Source: DTU018 sp003444615 (GTDB lineage Bacteria > Bacillota > Syntrophomonadia > Syntrophomonadales > Syntrophomonadaceae). Taken from it: a DNA stretch of 11,825 nucleotides. Location of the stretch: the NCBI GenBank assembly GCA_049656905.1, contig JBASMO010000196.1, positions 1 through 11,825 on the forward strand, given 5' to 3'. The notes beneath the pieces are model-generated. The model did no database searches. It was not told the origin of the DNA and saw nothing but the letters and a program-made list of their open reading frames with translations. Shown one piece after another: positions 1 through 7,554 of this stretch; positions within the stretch are counted from its first letter, which is position 1, and each line of letters starts with the position of its first letter. The translations under genes were made by a program, and so were the position numbers.

Positions 1-1083
1 CCGGTTAAAGCACTCTGTCTTAATGTGGCTCATGCCTGTAATATGAAATGTCACTACTGCTTTGCCAGTCAGGGCAACTTTGGTCTAAATTCATCCCTGA
101 TGAGCCCTGAGGTAGGCAGAAAAGCCTTGGATTTTCTCCTGGAACACAGTCAGGGAGTAAGGAATCTGGAAGTGGATTTTTTCGGGGGAGAGCCCTTGCT
201 TAACTGGGAAGTGGTCAAAGATATTGTAGCTTATGGCCGCGAATTGGAAGCACGCACTGATAAAGTATTTAATTTTACCTTAACCACCAACTGCCTCTTG
301 TTGGAGGAGGATATAATGGATTACCTGGTTAAGGAGAATGTCGGCGTTATATTGAGCCTGGATGGTCGCCAGGAAGTCAACGATCGTTACCGGGTGTTGA
401 ATGATGGTCAGGGAAGTTATCAGACTATTCTTCCTAAAATTCATAGAATGATAGAAAAGGGACCGGTCAGCTATTATGTCAGAGGCACTTATACCCGCAA
501 TAATTTGGATTTTTGTGCCGATGTAGGCCATATAATAGAGCAAGGCATAGATTGCCTGTCACTGGAACCAGCCGTGGGTGCAGGCAGCGATTTTGCCATA
601 GGCGAGGAAGATTTGCCCCAGGTCTTAAATGAGTATGGTAAACTGGCTTTGCTATTGCTGGAATATCACCAGCAGGGCCGGCAGATTCATTTTTTCCACT
701 ATGACCTTGACCTGCAAAAAGGCCCATGCCTGGCCAAACGACAGACCGGCTGTGGAGCGGGTTCTCACTATTTGGCTGTCACCCCAGAAGGGGACATATA
801 TCCCTGTCATCAGTTTGTAGGTCACGGCGAATACTGTATGGGAAATGTACTGGAAAATCAAGAATTACACCAGGGCATACGCCATAAGTTTACCAGCAAT
901 ACTTTGCTGGTGAAGGAAGAGTGCCGGCAATGCTGGGCCCGCAACTTCTGCGGAGGCGGATGTCATGCTAATAATTACTTTACCAACGGTAGTATCAGTC
1001 AGCCGGATAAAGTAGCCTGTGCCATGCACCGGCGCCGGGTAGAAGCCGCCATTTACCTGGATTTAAAGAAGCGACTTTCTTAA
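1..1083 (+). CDS. SCIFF-type radical SAM/SPASM peptide maturase, 5'-truncated
   Basis: The gene is cut by the window edge. The frame is open from base 1, so the GTG at 25 is not the real start. Numbering visible residues from base 1, the radical SAM cluster motif CxxxCxxC is C13, C17 and C20 inside AHACNMKCHYCFA, followed by the SAM-binding GGEP at 62-65. The C-terminal SPASM region has the full spacing for auxiliary iron-sulfur clusters: C251-x17-C269, then C308-x2-C311-x5-C317-x3-C321, then C340. The family (TIGR03974-like, CteB of Clostridium thermocellum) installs Cys-to-Thr thioether links in the six-cysteine SCIFF peptide, using SAM in the cytoplasm. About 90 N-terminal residues, where a peptide-recognition domain would sit, are missing. 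The small SCIFF precursor gene usually lies just upstream and so would fall outside the window. The SPASM class is certain; the SCIFF subfamily is recognised by resemblance. Confidence 0.88.
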   Translation, partial: PVKALCLNVAHACNMKCHYCFASQGNFGLNSSLMSPEVGRKALDFLLEHSQGVRNLEVDFFGGEPLLNWEVVKDIVAYGRELEARTDKVFNFTLTTNCLLLEEDIMDYLVKENVGVILSLDGRQEVNDRYRVLNDGQGSYQTILPKIHRMIEKGPVSYYVRGTYTRNNLDFCADVGHIIEQGIDCLSLEPAVGAGSDFAIGEEDLPQVLNEYGKLALLLLEYHQQGRQIHFFHYDLDLQKGPCLAKRQTGCGAGSHYLAVTPEGDIYPCHQFVGHGEYCMGNVLENQELHQGIRHKFTSNTLLVKEECRQCWARNFCGGGCHANNYFTNGSISQPDKVACAMHRRRVEAAIYLDLKKRLS

Positions 1084-1135
1084 AAAGAAAAATCTTCATA
1101 AAAAAGCAGGAGAAATCTTGGAACAAATAGAATGT

Positions 1136-1169
1136 TTTTCAGGTCTAATAAAACTTTATACATTATACA
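1136..1169 (+). promoter_or_regulatory. Possible weak promoter before the M23 gene
   Basis: The A/T-rich gap contains TTTTCA (1136-1141) and two tandem copies of TATACAT (1157-1170), either of which could serve as a -10 element. Spacings to the -35-like element are 15 or 22 nt, neither ideal. No convincing terminator follows the maturase gene, so read-through is equally possible. Confidence 0.25.
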
Positions 1170-1184
1170 TAGTGGAGAGGTCAC

Positions 1185-2519
1185 ATGATGAATTACTTAT
1201 TGCAGAATAAGAAGCTGGCTATGCGCTTAGGAGTTGGACTCATCGCCATAGTGGTACTATCTTTGATCTGGACCCAGGTAATACGAACCCCGGCATATTC
1301 TGTTCTGGTGGATGGTAAAGAAGCTTTTATTGTTAAAGAAAAAGAAGATGTGGAGAAGGCTGTACTCAGCATCCAGAAGCAACAAATAAAAATGAATCAA
1401 CCTAAACTGGAGCTGAGCAGCACTATAGACTACCAACGTACCTTTGCCAGTCGGGAAGACCTTCTTTCTGGTAAAGATTTAGAAACTGCTATCCAACAAA
1501 CCTTCGATTTTAATACTGTAGCCGCTGCCTTGGTGGTGGACGGTAAGCCTGTGGCCTATTTAGAAACCAAAGCCCAGGCTCAGGAACTACTGGATAAGCT
1601 AAAAGAGGAAAACACCTTAATAGATGAGGGAGAAAAGCTTATCTCAGTTGCTTTTGCGGAAAAGGTGACTGTACAGGAAAAATCGGTGGGTGCCAGCCAA
1701 ATAATGTCCCTGGATGAAGCCTATCAACTAATTTCCATAGGAACTGACAAACCTCAGATTTATACCGTGAAAGAGGGAGATAATCTGTGGTTAATAGCCC
1801 GTCGCCATGACATGTATGTGGACGAAATTATGCGAGCCAATCAGCTGGAATCGGAAGCCCTTCAGCCGGGTGATGAATTGATTCTGGTGAGGAGCCAGCC
1901 ATACATAAATGTAGTTGCTCAGGTAGAAGGGGAAAAAGTAGAGACCATTCCTTTTGAAACCAAGACAGAAATAGACAAGAATGCCAGTGGAGTCCGTGTT
2001 AAACAGGACGGCCGCAATGGTAAAAAGAAAGTTGTCTATGTAGCTACCAAAGTGAATGGATTGTTAGATGAACAAGAAGTAAAGGAAGAAACTATCCTCC
2101 AGGAAGCCGTAGACAGAATCCTAGTCAAAGGGAATACAGTTACCGTTGCTTCTCGTGGGGGCGGCGGAGCCCTTGATTGGCCGGTTTACGGGCAGATAAC
2201 CAAATACTATCAGAGGGGCCATACCGGATTAGATATTGCTGCCCGTAGCGGCACAGCCATTAGAGCCGCTGACAGTGGCACGGTCACTTTCACCGGCTGG
2301 CAGGGAGGATATGGCAATTTCATTATTATTAACCACGGTAACGGTATAATCACCCGCTATGCACATTGTTCCAGTATAAGTGTATCCAAAGGCCAGCAGG
2401 TGGCCAGGGGACAAACCATTGGTGGGGTAGGATCTACTGGGCGCAGCACCGGACCTCACCTCCACTTTGAGGTTCTATCCGGAGGGTCATTCCAGAATCC
2501 ACTCGGCTACTTGCGCTAG
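1185..2519 (+). CDS. Membrane-anchored LysM-G5-M23 peptidoglycan endopeptidase
   Basis: This 444-residue protein is predicted to sit outside the membrane and cut peptide cross-bridges of peptidoglycan. Residues 12-30 form a membrane segment without an obvious cleavage site. Residues about 36-140 hold two related VDGK-type repeats (starting near 38 and 115). A LysM domain follows at about 192-235 (YTVKEGDNLW onward), then a G5 domain at about 238-316, then an M23 domain at about 340-444. The zinc ligands are visible as H346 and D350 (HTGLD) and H427 (HLHFE), with H394 and H425 as the expected catalytic histidines, so it should be active. GGAGAGG (1174-1180) lies 4 nt before ATG 1185 and 7 nt before ATG 1188; the second ATG is probably the better start, giving 443 residues. 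It resembles the DipM/SpoIIQ-like M23 class broadly, but I cannot tell whether it acts in growth, division or sporulation. Confidence 0.93.
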   Translation: MMNYLLQNKKLAMRLGVGLIAIVVLSLIWTQVIRTPAYSVLVDGKEAFIVKEKEDVEKAVLSIQKQQIKMNQPKLELSSTIDYQRTFASREDLLSGKDLETAIQQTFDFNTVAAALVVDGKPVAYLETKAQAQELLDKLKEENTLIDEGEKLISVAFAEKVTVQEKSVGASQIMSLDEAYQLISIGTDKPQIYTVKEGDNLWLIARRHDMYVDEIMRANQLESEALQPGDELILVRSQPYINVVAQVEGEKVETIPFETKTEIDKNASGVRVKQDGRNGKKKVVYVATKVNGLLDEQEVKEETILQEAVDRILVKGNTVTVASRGGGGALDWPVYGQITKYYQRGHTGLDIAARSGTAIRAADSGTVTFTGWQGGYGNFIIINHGNGIITRYAHCSSISVSKGQQVARGQTIGGVGSTGRSTGPHLHFEVLSGGSFQNPLGYLR

Positions 2520-2527
2520 ACTTTTAC

Positions 2528-2561
2528 AAACCCTGCCCCAAAGGGTCAGGGTTTTATTTTT
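2528..2561 (+). terminator. Intrinsic terminator after the M23 gene
   Basis: AAACCCTG (2528-2535) pairs perfectly with CAGGGTTT (2547-2554). An inner CCC/GGG pair closes an AAA loop, and a TTTTATTTTT tract (2552-2561) follows. It begins 8 nt after the M23 stop. It separates the M23 gene from trxB, so trxB should have its own promoter or depend on read-through. Confidence 0.88.
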
Positions 2562-2591
2562 ATGTGGCGTGTAAGAAAAGGAGAGATCGCG

Positions 2592-3500
2592 GTGTATGAT
2601 GTAATAATAATCGGTGCTGGACCTGCTGGATTAACCGCGGCTATATATACTGGTCGCGCTAAACTAAGCACCTTGGTAATCGAATCAAATGTGATAGGGG
2701 GAAACACAGCCCTCACCGATCAAATAGACAATTACCCCGGTTTCCCCTTTGGCATCAATGGTGCTGATCTAATGCAGCACTTTCTGCGCCAGGCAGAGCG
2801 TTTTGGAGCTCAAGTGATATTGGAAGAGGTAATCGACCTGCAAGTATTGCCAGAAGGTAAAAAAGTGATTACTAACCAGGGAGAATACCTGGCTCGCTCT
2901 GTTATTATTGCCATGGGTGCCCGCCGCCGGGAATTAAAAGTACCAGGTGAAAAGGAGTACCTGGGAAGAGGAGTGTCCTATTGTGCCACCTGTGATGGAG
3001 CCTTTTTTCAGGGAGCACCGGTAGCTGTAGTAGGGGGAGGGGACTCGGCCGTAAAAGAAGCTCTATATCTATCAGATATAGCTTCACGGGTCTACCTGAT
3101 ACACCGGCGGGAGCAGTTCCGGGCTAACCAGACGGCTGTAGATAAAATGCTGGACAATGACAAGATTGAACTAAAGCTGAACAAAATTGTGAAGCGGGTG
3201 GAAGGCAATAATGCCATGATGCAAAAATTAATCTTGGCGGATGTTCAGACCGGCCAGGAAGAAATAATCGAATCGGAAGGTTTATTCGTCAGTATTGGCT
3301 TAGTAGCTTCGGCAGACTTTCTGGAAAATCTGCTGGAAACCGAGGATGGCTATATAGTCACCGACCAGAATATGCAAACCTCAGTAGAAGGGATCTTTGC
3401 CGCCGGTGACATCAGAGCCAAAACGGCCCGCCAAGTTGCCACCGCCGTTGGCGATGGTGCCCTGGCAGGAATAGCCGTAACTGGATACTTAAAGGAATAA
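2592..3500 (+). CDS. trxB: Thioredoxin reductase, NADPH type
   Basis: This 302-residue flavoenzyme reduces thioredoxin, passing electrons from NADPH through FAD to a redox-active disulfide in the cytoplasm. From the N terminus it shows the FAD-binding GAGPAG (8-13), the active-site pair C131 and C134 in CATCDG, the NADPH-binding GGGDSA (148-153) with HRREQFR (171-177), and the C-terminal FAD motif GDI (273-275). The HRRxxFR motif argues for NADPH rather than a ferredoxin- or F420-dependent relative. Residues 36-38 are GGN where many homologues have GGQ next to the flavin. The start is GTG 2592, because GGAG (2580-2583) lies 8 nt upstream and the FAD motif then begins at the usual distance. 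An in-frame ATG at 2562 lies at the end of the preceding terminator's T tract and would add 10 unlikely residues. Confidence 0.95.
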   Translation: MYDVIIIGAGPAGLTAAIYTGRAKLSTLVIESNVIGGNTALTDQIDNYPGFPFGINGADLMQHFLRQAERFGAQVILEEVIDLQVLPEGKKVITNQGEYLARSVIIAMGARRRELKVPGEKEYLGRGVSYCATCDGAFFQGAPVAVVGGGDSAVKEALYLSDIASRVYLIHRREQFRANQTAVDKMLDNDKIELKLNKIVKRVEGNNAMMQKLILADVQTGQEEIIESEGLFVSIGLVASADFLENLLETEDGYIVTDQNMQTSVEGIFAAGDIRAKTARQVATAVGDGALAGIAVTGYLKE

Positions 3501-3516
3501 CCCCAACATTTGCTTC

Positions 3517-3558
3517 CCCCTCTGTATACAAGGGCATTGTATAATGGCTCTAGAGGGG
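3517..3558 (+). promoter_or_regulatory. Nested inverted repeat over a -10 box and ribosome binding site
   Basis: The outer arms CCCCTCT (3517-3523) and AGAGGGG (3552-3558) are complementary, and the right arm is the ribosome binding site of the next gene. The inner arms TATACAA (3525-3531) and TTGTATA (3537-3543) are perfect complements around a 5-nt spacer. The right inner arm overlaps a consensus -10 hexamer, TATAAT (3540-3545). As DNA it could be an operator. As RNA it would fold and hide the ribosome binding site. No good -35 element is placed for this -10, so the promoter itself is uncertain. Confidence 0.5.
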
Positions 3559-3568
3559 AGAGAGAAGC

Positions 3569-4420
3569 ATGTTGGGCTTAAAAGGGTTTGGTTCCGTCAA
3601 GACGGCTAGTTTGATTCTCATTGTGCTTCTAATGACAATCCTGGTCATATCGCGTTACAGCAATGTATTGCTAAAGATTGCCGTAGGACAGGAGCTCAAC
3701 CTGAAAACGGCGCATTTTAGTGTGACGGAAACCGAGCATTTCAAAATAAAATACACAGAGCCAGATAAAGCGTATATTCCTATGATTTGCAATGCCTCTG
3801 AGCAGGCTTACCAGTTGGTAAGCCGGGTTTTTGTTCAGGAACCCCAGGGCAAAACCACTATTGTGGTGTATCCTGACTCCGCTAGTTTATCAGCCAGTTT
3901 TGGCTGGGATCGAGATCAGAAAGCCATGGGCGTTTATTGGGGCGGTTCAATTCGCATTCTCACACCGCGGGAATGGATTGGATCGGCTGATGCCGGTGAG
4001 CTTTTCGCCCGGGAAGGGCCGATGGTCCACGAATTCACCCATTTAATGGTTGACGAAATCACCCGGGGTAACTATAATCGCTGGTGGACTGAAGGTGTAG
4101 CCCAGTACGTGGAGAAGAATATCACTGGGTTCCAATTCGCAGATCCATTTGCCGGTGGACGCCCGGTGTACTACTACGAACTGGATTCTCTGGAAAGAAA
4201 ATTTGACAGCTTGAACCAGCAGGTTGCCTACTGGCAAGCGCTGAAAATTGTAGAGTATATTGTAGATGAATATGGAGAAGACAGCCTGTTTGATATTTTG
4301 AAGGCTCTGGGGCAAGGGTTAAATATGAAGCAGGCCATAGAGCACACTCTGGTCATTGATTACGATACCTTTGAAAACAATGTTTACGATGTACTGGATG
4401 GAAATGGGCGAGAGGTGTAA
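3569..4420 (+). CDS. Membrane-anchored gluzincin metallopeptidase (peptidase MA family)
   Basis: This 283-residue protein has an N-terminal membrane segment at about 11-28, so the bulk should lie outside the membrane. The zinc motif HEFTH gives H154 and H158 as ligands and E155 as the catalytic base. E175 in WWTEGVAQY is the likely third ligand, typical of the gluzincin group and of Pfam families named Peptidase_MA-like. The spacing of 17 residues between the second histidine and this glutamate fits. The substrate is unknown. The ribosome binding site GGGGAG (3555-3560) lies 8 nt before ATG 3569. The gene follows trxB after 68 nt and ends 5 nt before murA, so expression is probably linked to murA. 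A role in envelope protein or peptide processing is inferred from the anchor and the neighbour only. Confidence 0.85.
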   Translation: MLGLKGFGSVKTASLILIVLLMTILVISRYSNVLLKIAVGQELNLKTAHFSVTETEHFKIKYTEPDKAYIPMICNASEQAYQLVSRVFVQEPQGKTTIVVYPDSASLSASFGWDRDQKAMGVYWGGSIRILTPREWIGSADAGELFAREGPMVHEFTHLMVDEITRGNYNRWWTEGVAQYVEKNITGFQFADPFAGGRPVYYYELDSLERKFDSLNQQVAYWQALKIVEYIVDEYGEDSLFDILKALGQGLNMKQAIEHTLVIDYDTFENNVYDVLDGNGREV

Positions 4421-4425
4421 AGTTA

Positions 4426-5676
4426 TTGAAAAATACATTATCAATTGAAGGCGGCTATCCACTTCATGGGCAGGTCCGGATAAGTGGGGCGAAAAATGCA
4501 GGATTAGTTTTAATGGTAGCCAGCATTATGGCTGATGGAGAAACCATTCTGGATAACGTGCCTCGTATCAGGGACGTAGAAGTCTTACTACAGATATTGG
4601 AGGACCTGGGAGTCAGGACCCAGTGGAATGAAGATGGCAGTCTCTCTATTTGTCCACCGTCGGAAGGCTTAAAGACTAGTACTTCTTACGAGCTGTCTAA
4701 GAAACTGCGGGCATCTAATTTGCTTTTAGGGGCTTTGTTGGGCAGTCAGGGTGAAGCACAGGTGTCCATGCCGGGTGGATGCGATATAGGCTCCCGTCCC
4801 ATGGATCTGCATATTAAGGGCGTACAGGCTCTGGGTGCTGACGTAGATTTGGAATACGGCTACATCTATGCCCGGGCCCGCAAAAGGTCAGGTAATCGCG
4901 TGTATTTAGACTTCCCCAGCGTGGGAGCTACGGAAAATATTATGATGATGGCAGCCAAGACACCGGGACAAACCGTTATTGAAAACGCTGCTAAAGAGCC
5001 GGAAATAGTAGACTTGGCAAATTTCATCAACTCCATGGGAGGACGCATTCGCGGTGCTGGCACCGATGTTATAAAAATCGAAGGAGTACCAACCCTTAAG
5101 GCGGGACGCTATGCTATTATACCGGATCGGATCGAGGCCGGAACTTATATGATTGCAGCAGCTATTACCGGGGGCGAAGTGTTGGTGGAAAATGTAATTC
5201 CTACCCACCTATACCCTATTATTGCCAAACTGCAGGAAACAGGCACTCATGTGGAAGAAGTAAAACAGGGAGTGTTGGTTAAAGGGACTAGGCATATTGC
5301 ACCGGTAGACATCAAAACCCTGCCTTATCCAGGATTTCCTACGGATATGCAGTCCCAGATGATGGCTTTGCTGTGTCATGCTAAAGGTTCCAGTATCATT
5401 GTGGAGAATGTGTTCGAAAACCGTTTTCAGGTGGTAGATGAATTAAAGCGCATGGGAGCCCGCATAAAAGTGGAAGGACATACCGCAGTGGTAGAAGGGG
5501 GCGCGCGTCTTTTAGGGGCTAAGGTTAGGGCTACTGACCTGAGAGCAGGTGCCGCTTTGGTTCTAGCCGGCCTGGCTGCTGAAGATGAAACGGAAATAGA
5601 AGAGGCGGTTCACATTTTCCGGGGTTATGAGAAAATTGAAGACAAGCTAAAAAACCTGGGAGCCAGGGTGAAATAA
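4426..5676 (+). CDS. murA: UDP-N-acetylglucosamine 1-carboxyvinyltransferase
   Basis: This 416-residue enzyme transfers enolpyruvate from PEP to UDP-GlcNAc, the first committed step of peptidoglycan synthesis, in the cytoplasm. Key residues are present: K23 and N24 in GAKNAG, the catalytic C119 in GGCDIGSRPMDLH, D308 in PTDMQ, R373 in DLRAG and R399 in RGYE. Because C119 is cysteine rather than aspartate, fosfomycin sensitivity is predicted. The start is TTG 4426: AGAGGTG (4411-4417) lies 8 nt upstream, and no upstream in-frame start is possible because of the preceding stop region. The 5-nt gap after the metallopeptidase gene, whose 3' end holds this ribosome binding site, suggests translational coupling. 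Firmicutes often carry two murA paralogues (murA and murZ), and I cannot tell which this is. Confidence 0.95.
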   Translation: MKNTLSIEGGYPLHGQVRISGAKNAGLVLMVASIMADGETILDNVPRIRDVEVLLQILEDLGVRTQWNEDGSLSICPPSEGLKTSTSYELSKKLRASNLLLGALLGSQGEAQVSMPGGCDIGSRPMDLHIKGVQALGADVDLEYGYIYARARKRSGNRVYLDFPSVGATENIMMMAAKTPGQTVIENAAKEPEIVDLANFINSMGGRIRGAGTDVIKIEGVPTLKAGRYAIIPDRIEAGTYMIAAAITGGEVLVENVIPTHLYPIIAKLQETGTHVEEVKQGVLVKGTRHIAPVDIKTLPYPGFPTDMQSQMMALLCHAKGSSIIVENVFENRFQVVDELKRMGARIKVEGHTAVVEGGARLLGAKVRATDLRAGAALVLAGLAAEDETEIEEAVHIFRGYEKIEDKLKNLGARVK

Positions 5677-5702
5677 AAAAGAGGCGATGAGCCTCTTTTT
5701 TT
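5675..5702 (+). terminator. Intrinsic terminator after murA
   Basis: GAGGC (5681-5685) and GCCTC (5691-5695) flank a GATGA loop. The stem is lengthened by A6/T6 pairing and followed by seven T residues (5696-5702). It overlaps the end of the murA stop codon, closing the unit before the protease gene. Confidence 0.88.
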
Positions 5703-5717
5703 GTCAGCTCTTATGGA

Positions 5718-5761
5718 AGATATTAAACAGTATAAGCCGGCCCGGTTGGCACACAATATCT
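5718..5761 (+). repeat. Inverted repeat in the protease 5' leader
   Basis: AGATATT (5718-5724) and AATATCT (5755-5761) are perfect 7-bp arms. Between them GCCGG and TTGGC can pair using two G-U pairs. It sits 13 nt before the ribosome binding site of the next gene. It may be a leader stem or an operator, or it may be chance. No convincing sigma-A promoter was found in this 85-nt stretch. Confidence 0.35.
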
Positions 5762-5787
5762 GTACTTAAAATTAGAGGAGGAGTTGT

Positions 5788-6858
5788 ATGAACCGGGAAA
5801 GAGCTAAGGGCGTGCTGGCATTTTTTGCTTTGTTTTTAATAGGTTTAGCTGTTTATGGTGTTTTTGATGCTGCTTTGGCTCCCAGTAAACCCATGGTGCA
5901 GGAGGAGCCTCAACCAACTGAAGGAGTTAGTAAGGTAGCCGCCCAGGTTAGCCCGTCAGTAGTAGGTATTACTAGTTTTAAACGGGGACAAAGGGTCTTT
6001 GACGGTTATGATAGTGAATCCACTGGCTCAGGGGTGATTCTTGATAAAAAGGGTCACATAGTTACCAATAACCATGTGGTAGCCAATGCAGACCAATTGA
6101 TTGTTACACTGGTAGATGGAGAAGAAAGAGAAGCCCGGATAGTAGGAACTGATTCTCCTACGGATCTGGCAGTCATAAAGATTAAAGGCGATGATAATTT
6201 ACTTCCGGCCGAATTTGGTGATTCCGACAAGCTGGTAGTAGGTCAGGAAGTGGTGGCTATAGGCAATCCATTAGGATTAAGCTTTGCCCGTTCGGTAACG
6301 GCTGGGATAGTCAGCGGACTAAACCGGTTACTGAGCACGGAAGAAGGTTTTGCTTACCGGCTGATTCAAACTGATGCCGCTATAAATCCAGGTAACAGCG
6401 GCGGAGCACTGGTTAATCTGGAGGGCCAGATAATAGGTATCAACTCGGCCAAGATTGCAGCAGAAGGTTTTGAAGGTATGGGCTTTGCTATACCAGCCAA
6501 CCAGGTAAAAATGGTCACCGATGACCTGCTGCGCCATGGAAAAGTACAGAGCCCCATACTGGGGGTGCGCATAGTAGGGGAAATAAGCCCTGAAAAAGCC
6601 AAATATCATAGATTACCCATTCATCATGGTGTAGTAGTAGAGCCTAAGCGGGGGGGCCCAGCTGAAAAAGCGGGTCTAAAGCCCTTTGATATAATTACCC
6701 GTATCGACAACCAGGACATCACTACCAGTCTGGAACTGCAGGAAGCGGTATTCAGCAAAAGGATTGGACAGGTAGTTAAGGTGCGGTTGATGCACCTTCC
6801 TCAGGGTAACAGTGCCCAAGCCCAGGTGAAAACCGTTAAGGTCAAACTAACTGAATAG
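5788..6858 (+). CDS. HtrA/DegP-type serine protease with one PDZ domain
   Basis: This 356-residue protein is a membrane-tethered quality-control protease expected to degrade misfolded proteins on the outer face of the membrane. A membrane segment lies at about 8-26. The trypsin-like domain (about 45-245) has the full catalytic triad: H96 in TNNHVV, D126 in DLAVIKI and S204 in GNSGG. A single PDZ domain occupies about 255-345. Length and order match the bacterial S1C (HtrA/YyxA-like) family, and nothing suggests loss of function. The purine-rich GGAGGAG (5777-5783) lies 4 nt before ATG 5788. The gene stands alone between two terminators. In Firmicutes such genes often answer envelope or heat stress, but no CssR-like or heat-shock operator was recognised here. 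Confidence 0.94.
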   Translation: MNRERAKGVLAFFALFLIGLAVYGVFDAALAPSKPMVQEEPQPTEGVSKVAAQVSPSVVGITSFKRGQRVFDGYDSESTGSGVILDKKGHIVTNNHVVANADQLIVTLVDGEEREARIVGTDSPTDLAVIKIKGDDNLLPAEFGDSDKLVVGQEVVAIGNPLGLSFARSVTAGIVSGLNRLLSTEEGFAYRLIQTDAAINPGNSGGALVNLEGQIIGINSAKIAAEGFEGMGFAIPANQVKMVTDDLLRHGKVQSPILGVRIVGEISPEKAKYHRLPIHHGVVVEPKRGGPAEKAGLKPFDIITRIDNQDITTSLELQEAVFSKRIGQVVKVRLMHLPQGNSAQAQVKTVKVKLTE

Positions 6859-6890
6859 GCTTATGAGCCGCAGTTGAGTTTTCATGAAAC

Positions 6891-6918
6891 AAAGCCCCGC
6901 CGGTGCCAGCGGGGCTTT
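6891..6918. terminator. Shared bidirectional terminator between convergent genes
   Basis: AAAGCCCCGC (6891-6900) and GCGGGGCTTT (6909-6918) form a perfect 10-bp stem around an 8-nt loop. The T residues at the stem end are few on the + strand. On the - strand the transcript runs into TTTGTTTC. It lies 32 nt after the protease stop and 5 nt beyond the stop of the - strand gene, so it probably serves both. Confidence 0.85.
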
Positions 6919-6923
6919 CAACA

Positions 6924-7322
6924 CTATAAGCCCATACGGGTATATTCTTCCTCATCGGGTTCGGCATCATCAAAAGTAGGTACATTTATATCAGGAGGAT
7001 TATCTCTTAGATCATGGATGCGGCCTTCTTTCATATAGAAGCATTCCTTTTTACCTATATGGACGATGATTTCCAGACCGCCTTCAGCAGTTAGCTGATA
7101 GAAATTTTCCCCAATACGTAAAATTTCCTGGATAGGCCCCTTTCCCAGCATTTTAATGCCATACTTCTTGAGCTTGATTTTGTCCACATGAATGCGCATC
7201 ATGTCGAACATGGATTTTTTAGCGGCTTCCGCCATTTTAGTCAGGTCGATGGCTTGAGTGTCCCGGAAAATAATACGAAGTTCAAAACCAACCATGTTAT
7301 TTGGAAAAATTTGTCTACTCAT
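6924..7322 (-). CDS. Conserved-looking hypothetical protein, 132 residues
   Basis: I do not recognise this family. On the - strand AAAGGAGGT (7331-7339) lies 8 nt before ATG 7322, an excellent start. The frame stays open upstream to 7592, but that extension has no site and an unlikely cysteine- and proline-rich composition, so it is left out. The product is a soluble mixed alpha/beta protein with no membrane segment or signal peptide. A lysine-rich stretch lies at about 48-61 (KIKLKKYGIKML), a mainly strand-like section at about 70-105, and a proline- and acid-rich tail at about 109-128. There is one cysteine (C94) and no catalytic motif that I can see. It follows the propeller gene on the same strand after 232 nt and shares a terminator with the convergent protease. 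Function is unknown. Confidence 0.75.
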   Translation of the reverse strand: MSRQIFPNNMVGFELRIIFRDTQAIDLTKMAEAAKKSMFDMMRIHVDKIKLKKYGIKMLGKGPIQEILRIGENFYQLTAEGGLEIIVHIGKKECFYMKEGRIHDLRDNPPDINVPTFDDAEPDEEEYTRMGL

Positions 7323-7554
7323 GTAAATCAACCTCCTTTTTAACAAAATAGCATATTCATGGCAAAATAGTAAGCTGTTAAATGCTAGGATAAAAGAACA
7401 GGAGTATTGTGCCGGAGGCATTATGAGATGCCCGGGTATACTGCCCAGCCAGATCTTATAGGATGAGCATAATTTTGACTGTAGAAATATCCTAATAAGG
7501 AAATTTAGCCAACCAAGACTATAAACGTAACCAACTTGAAGGGGAGGTACCGGT
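7323..7554. other. Intergenic stretch between two - strand genes
   Basis: Only the ribosome binding site of the 132-residue gene (7331-7339) and a small dyad, GGCAT (7417-7421) with ATGCC (7428-7432), stand out. No clear terminator follows the propeller gene, and no strong promoter was found for the downstream gene. Whether the two - strand genes are cotranscribed remains open. Confidence 0.5.

Noticed and set aside
1060..1100. Terminator after the maturase gene
   Set aside because: Only a short A/T hairpin (TTTCTT with AAGAAA) is present, without a G/C stem or a following T tract.
2562..2591. Upstream ATG start for trxB adding 10 residues
   Set aside because: It lies at the end of a terminator T tract and has no ribosome binding site. 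GTG 2592 has one 8 nt upstream and places the FAD motif correctly.
5746..5772. TTGGCA and TAAAAT as a promoter for the HtrA-type gene
   Set aside because: The spacer is only 15 nt, and the start point would fall on or after the ribosome binding site.
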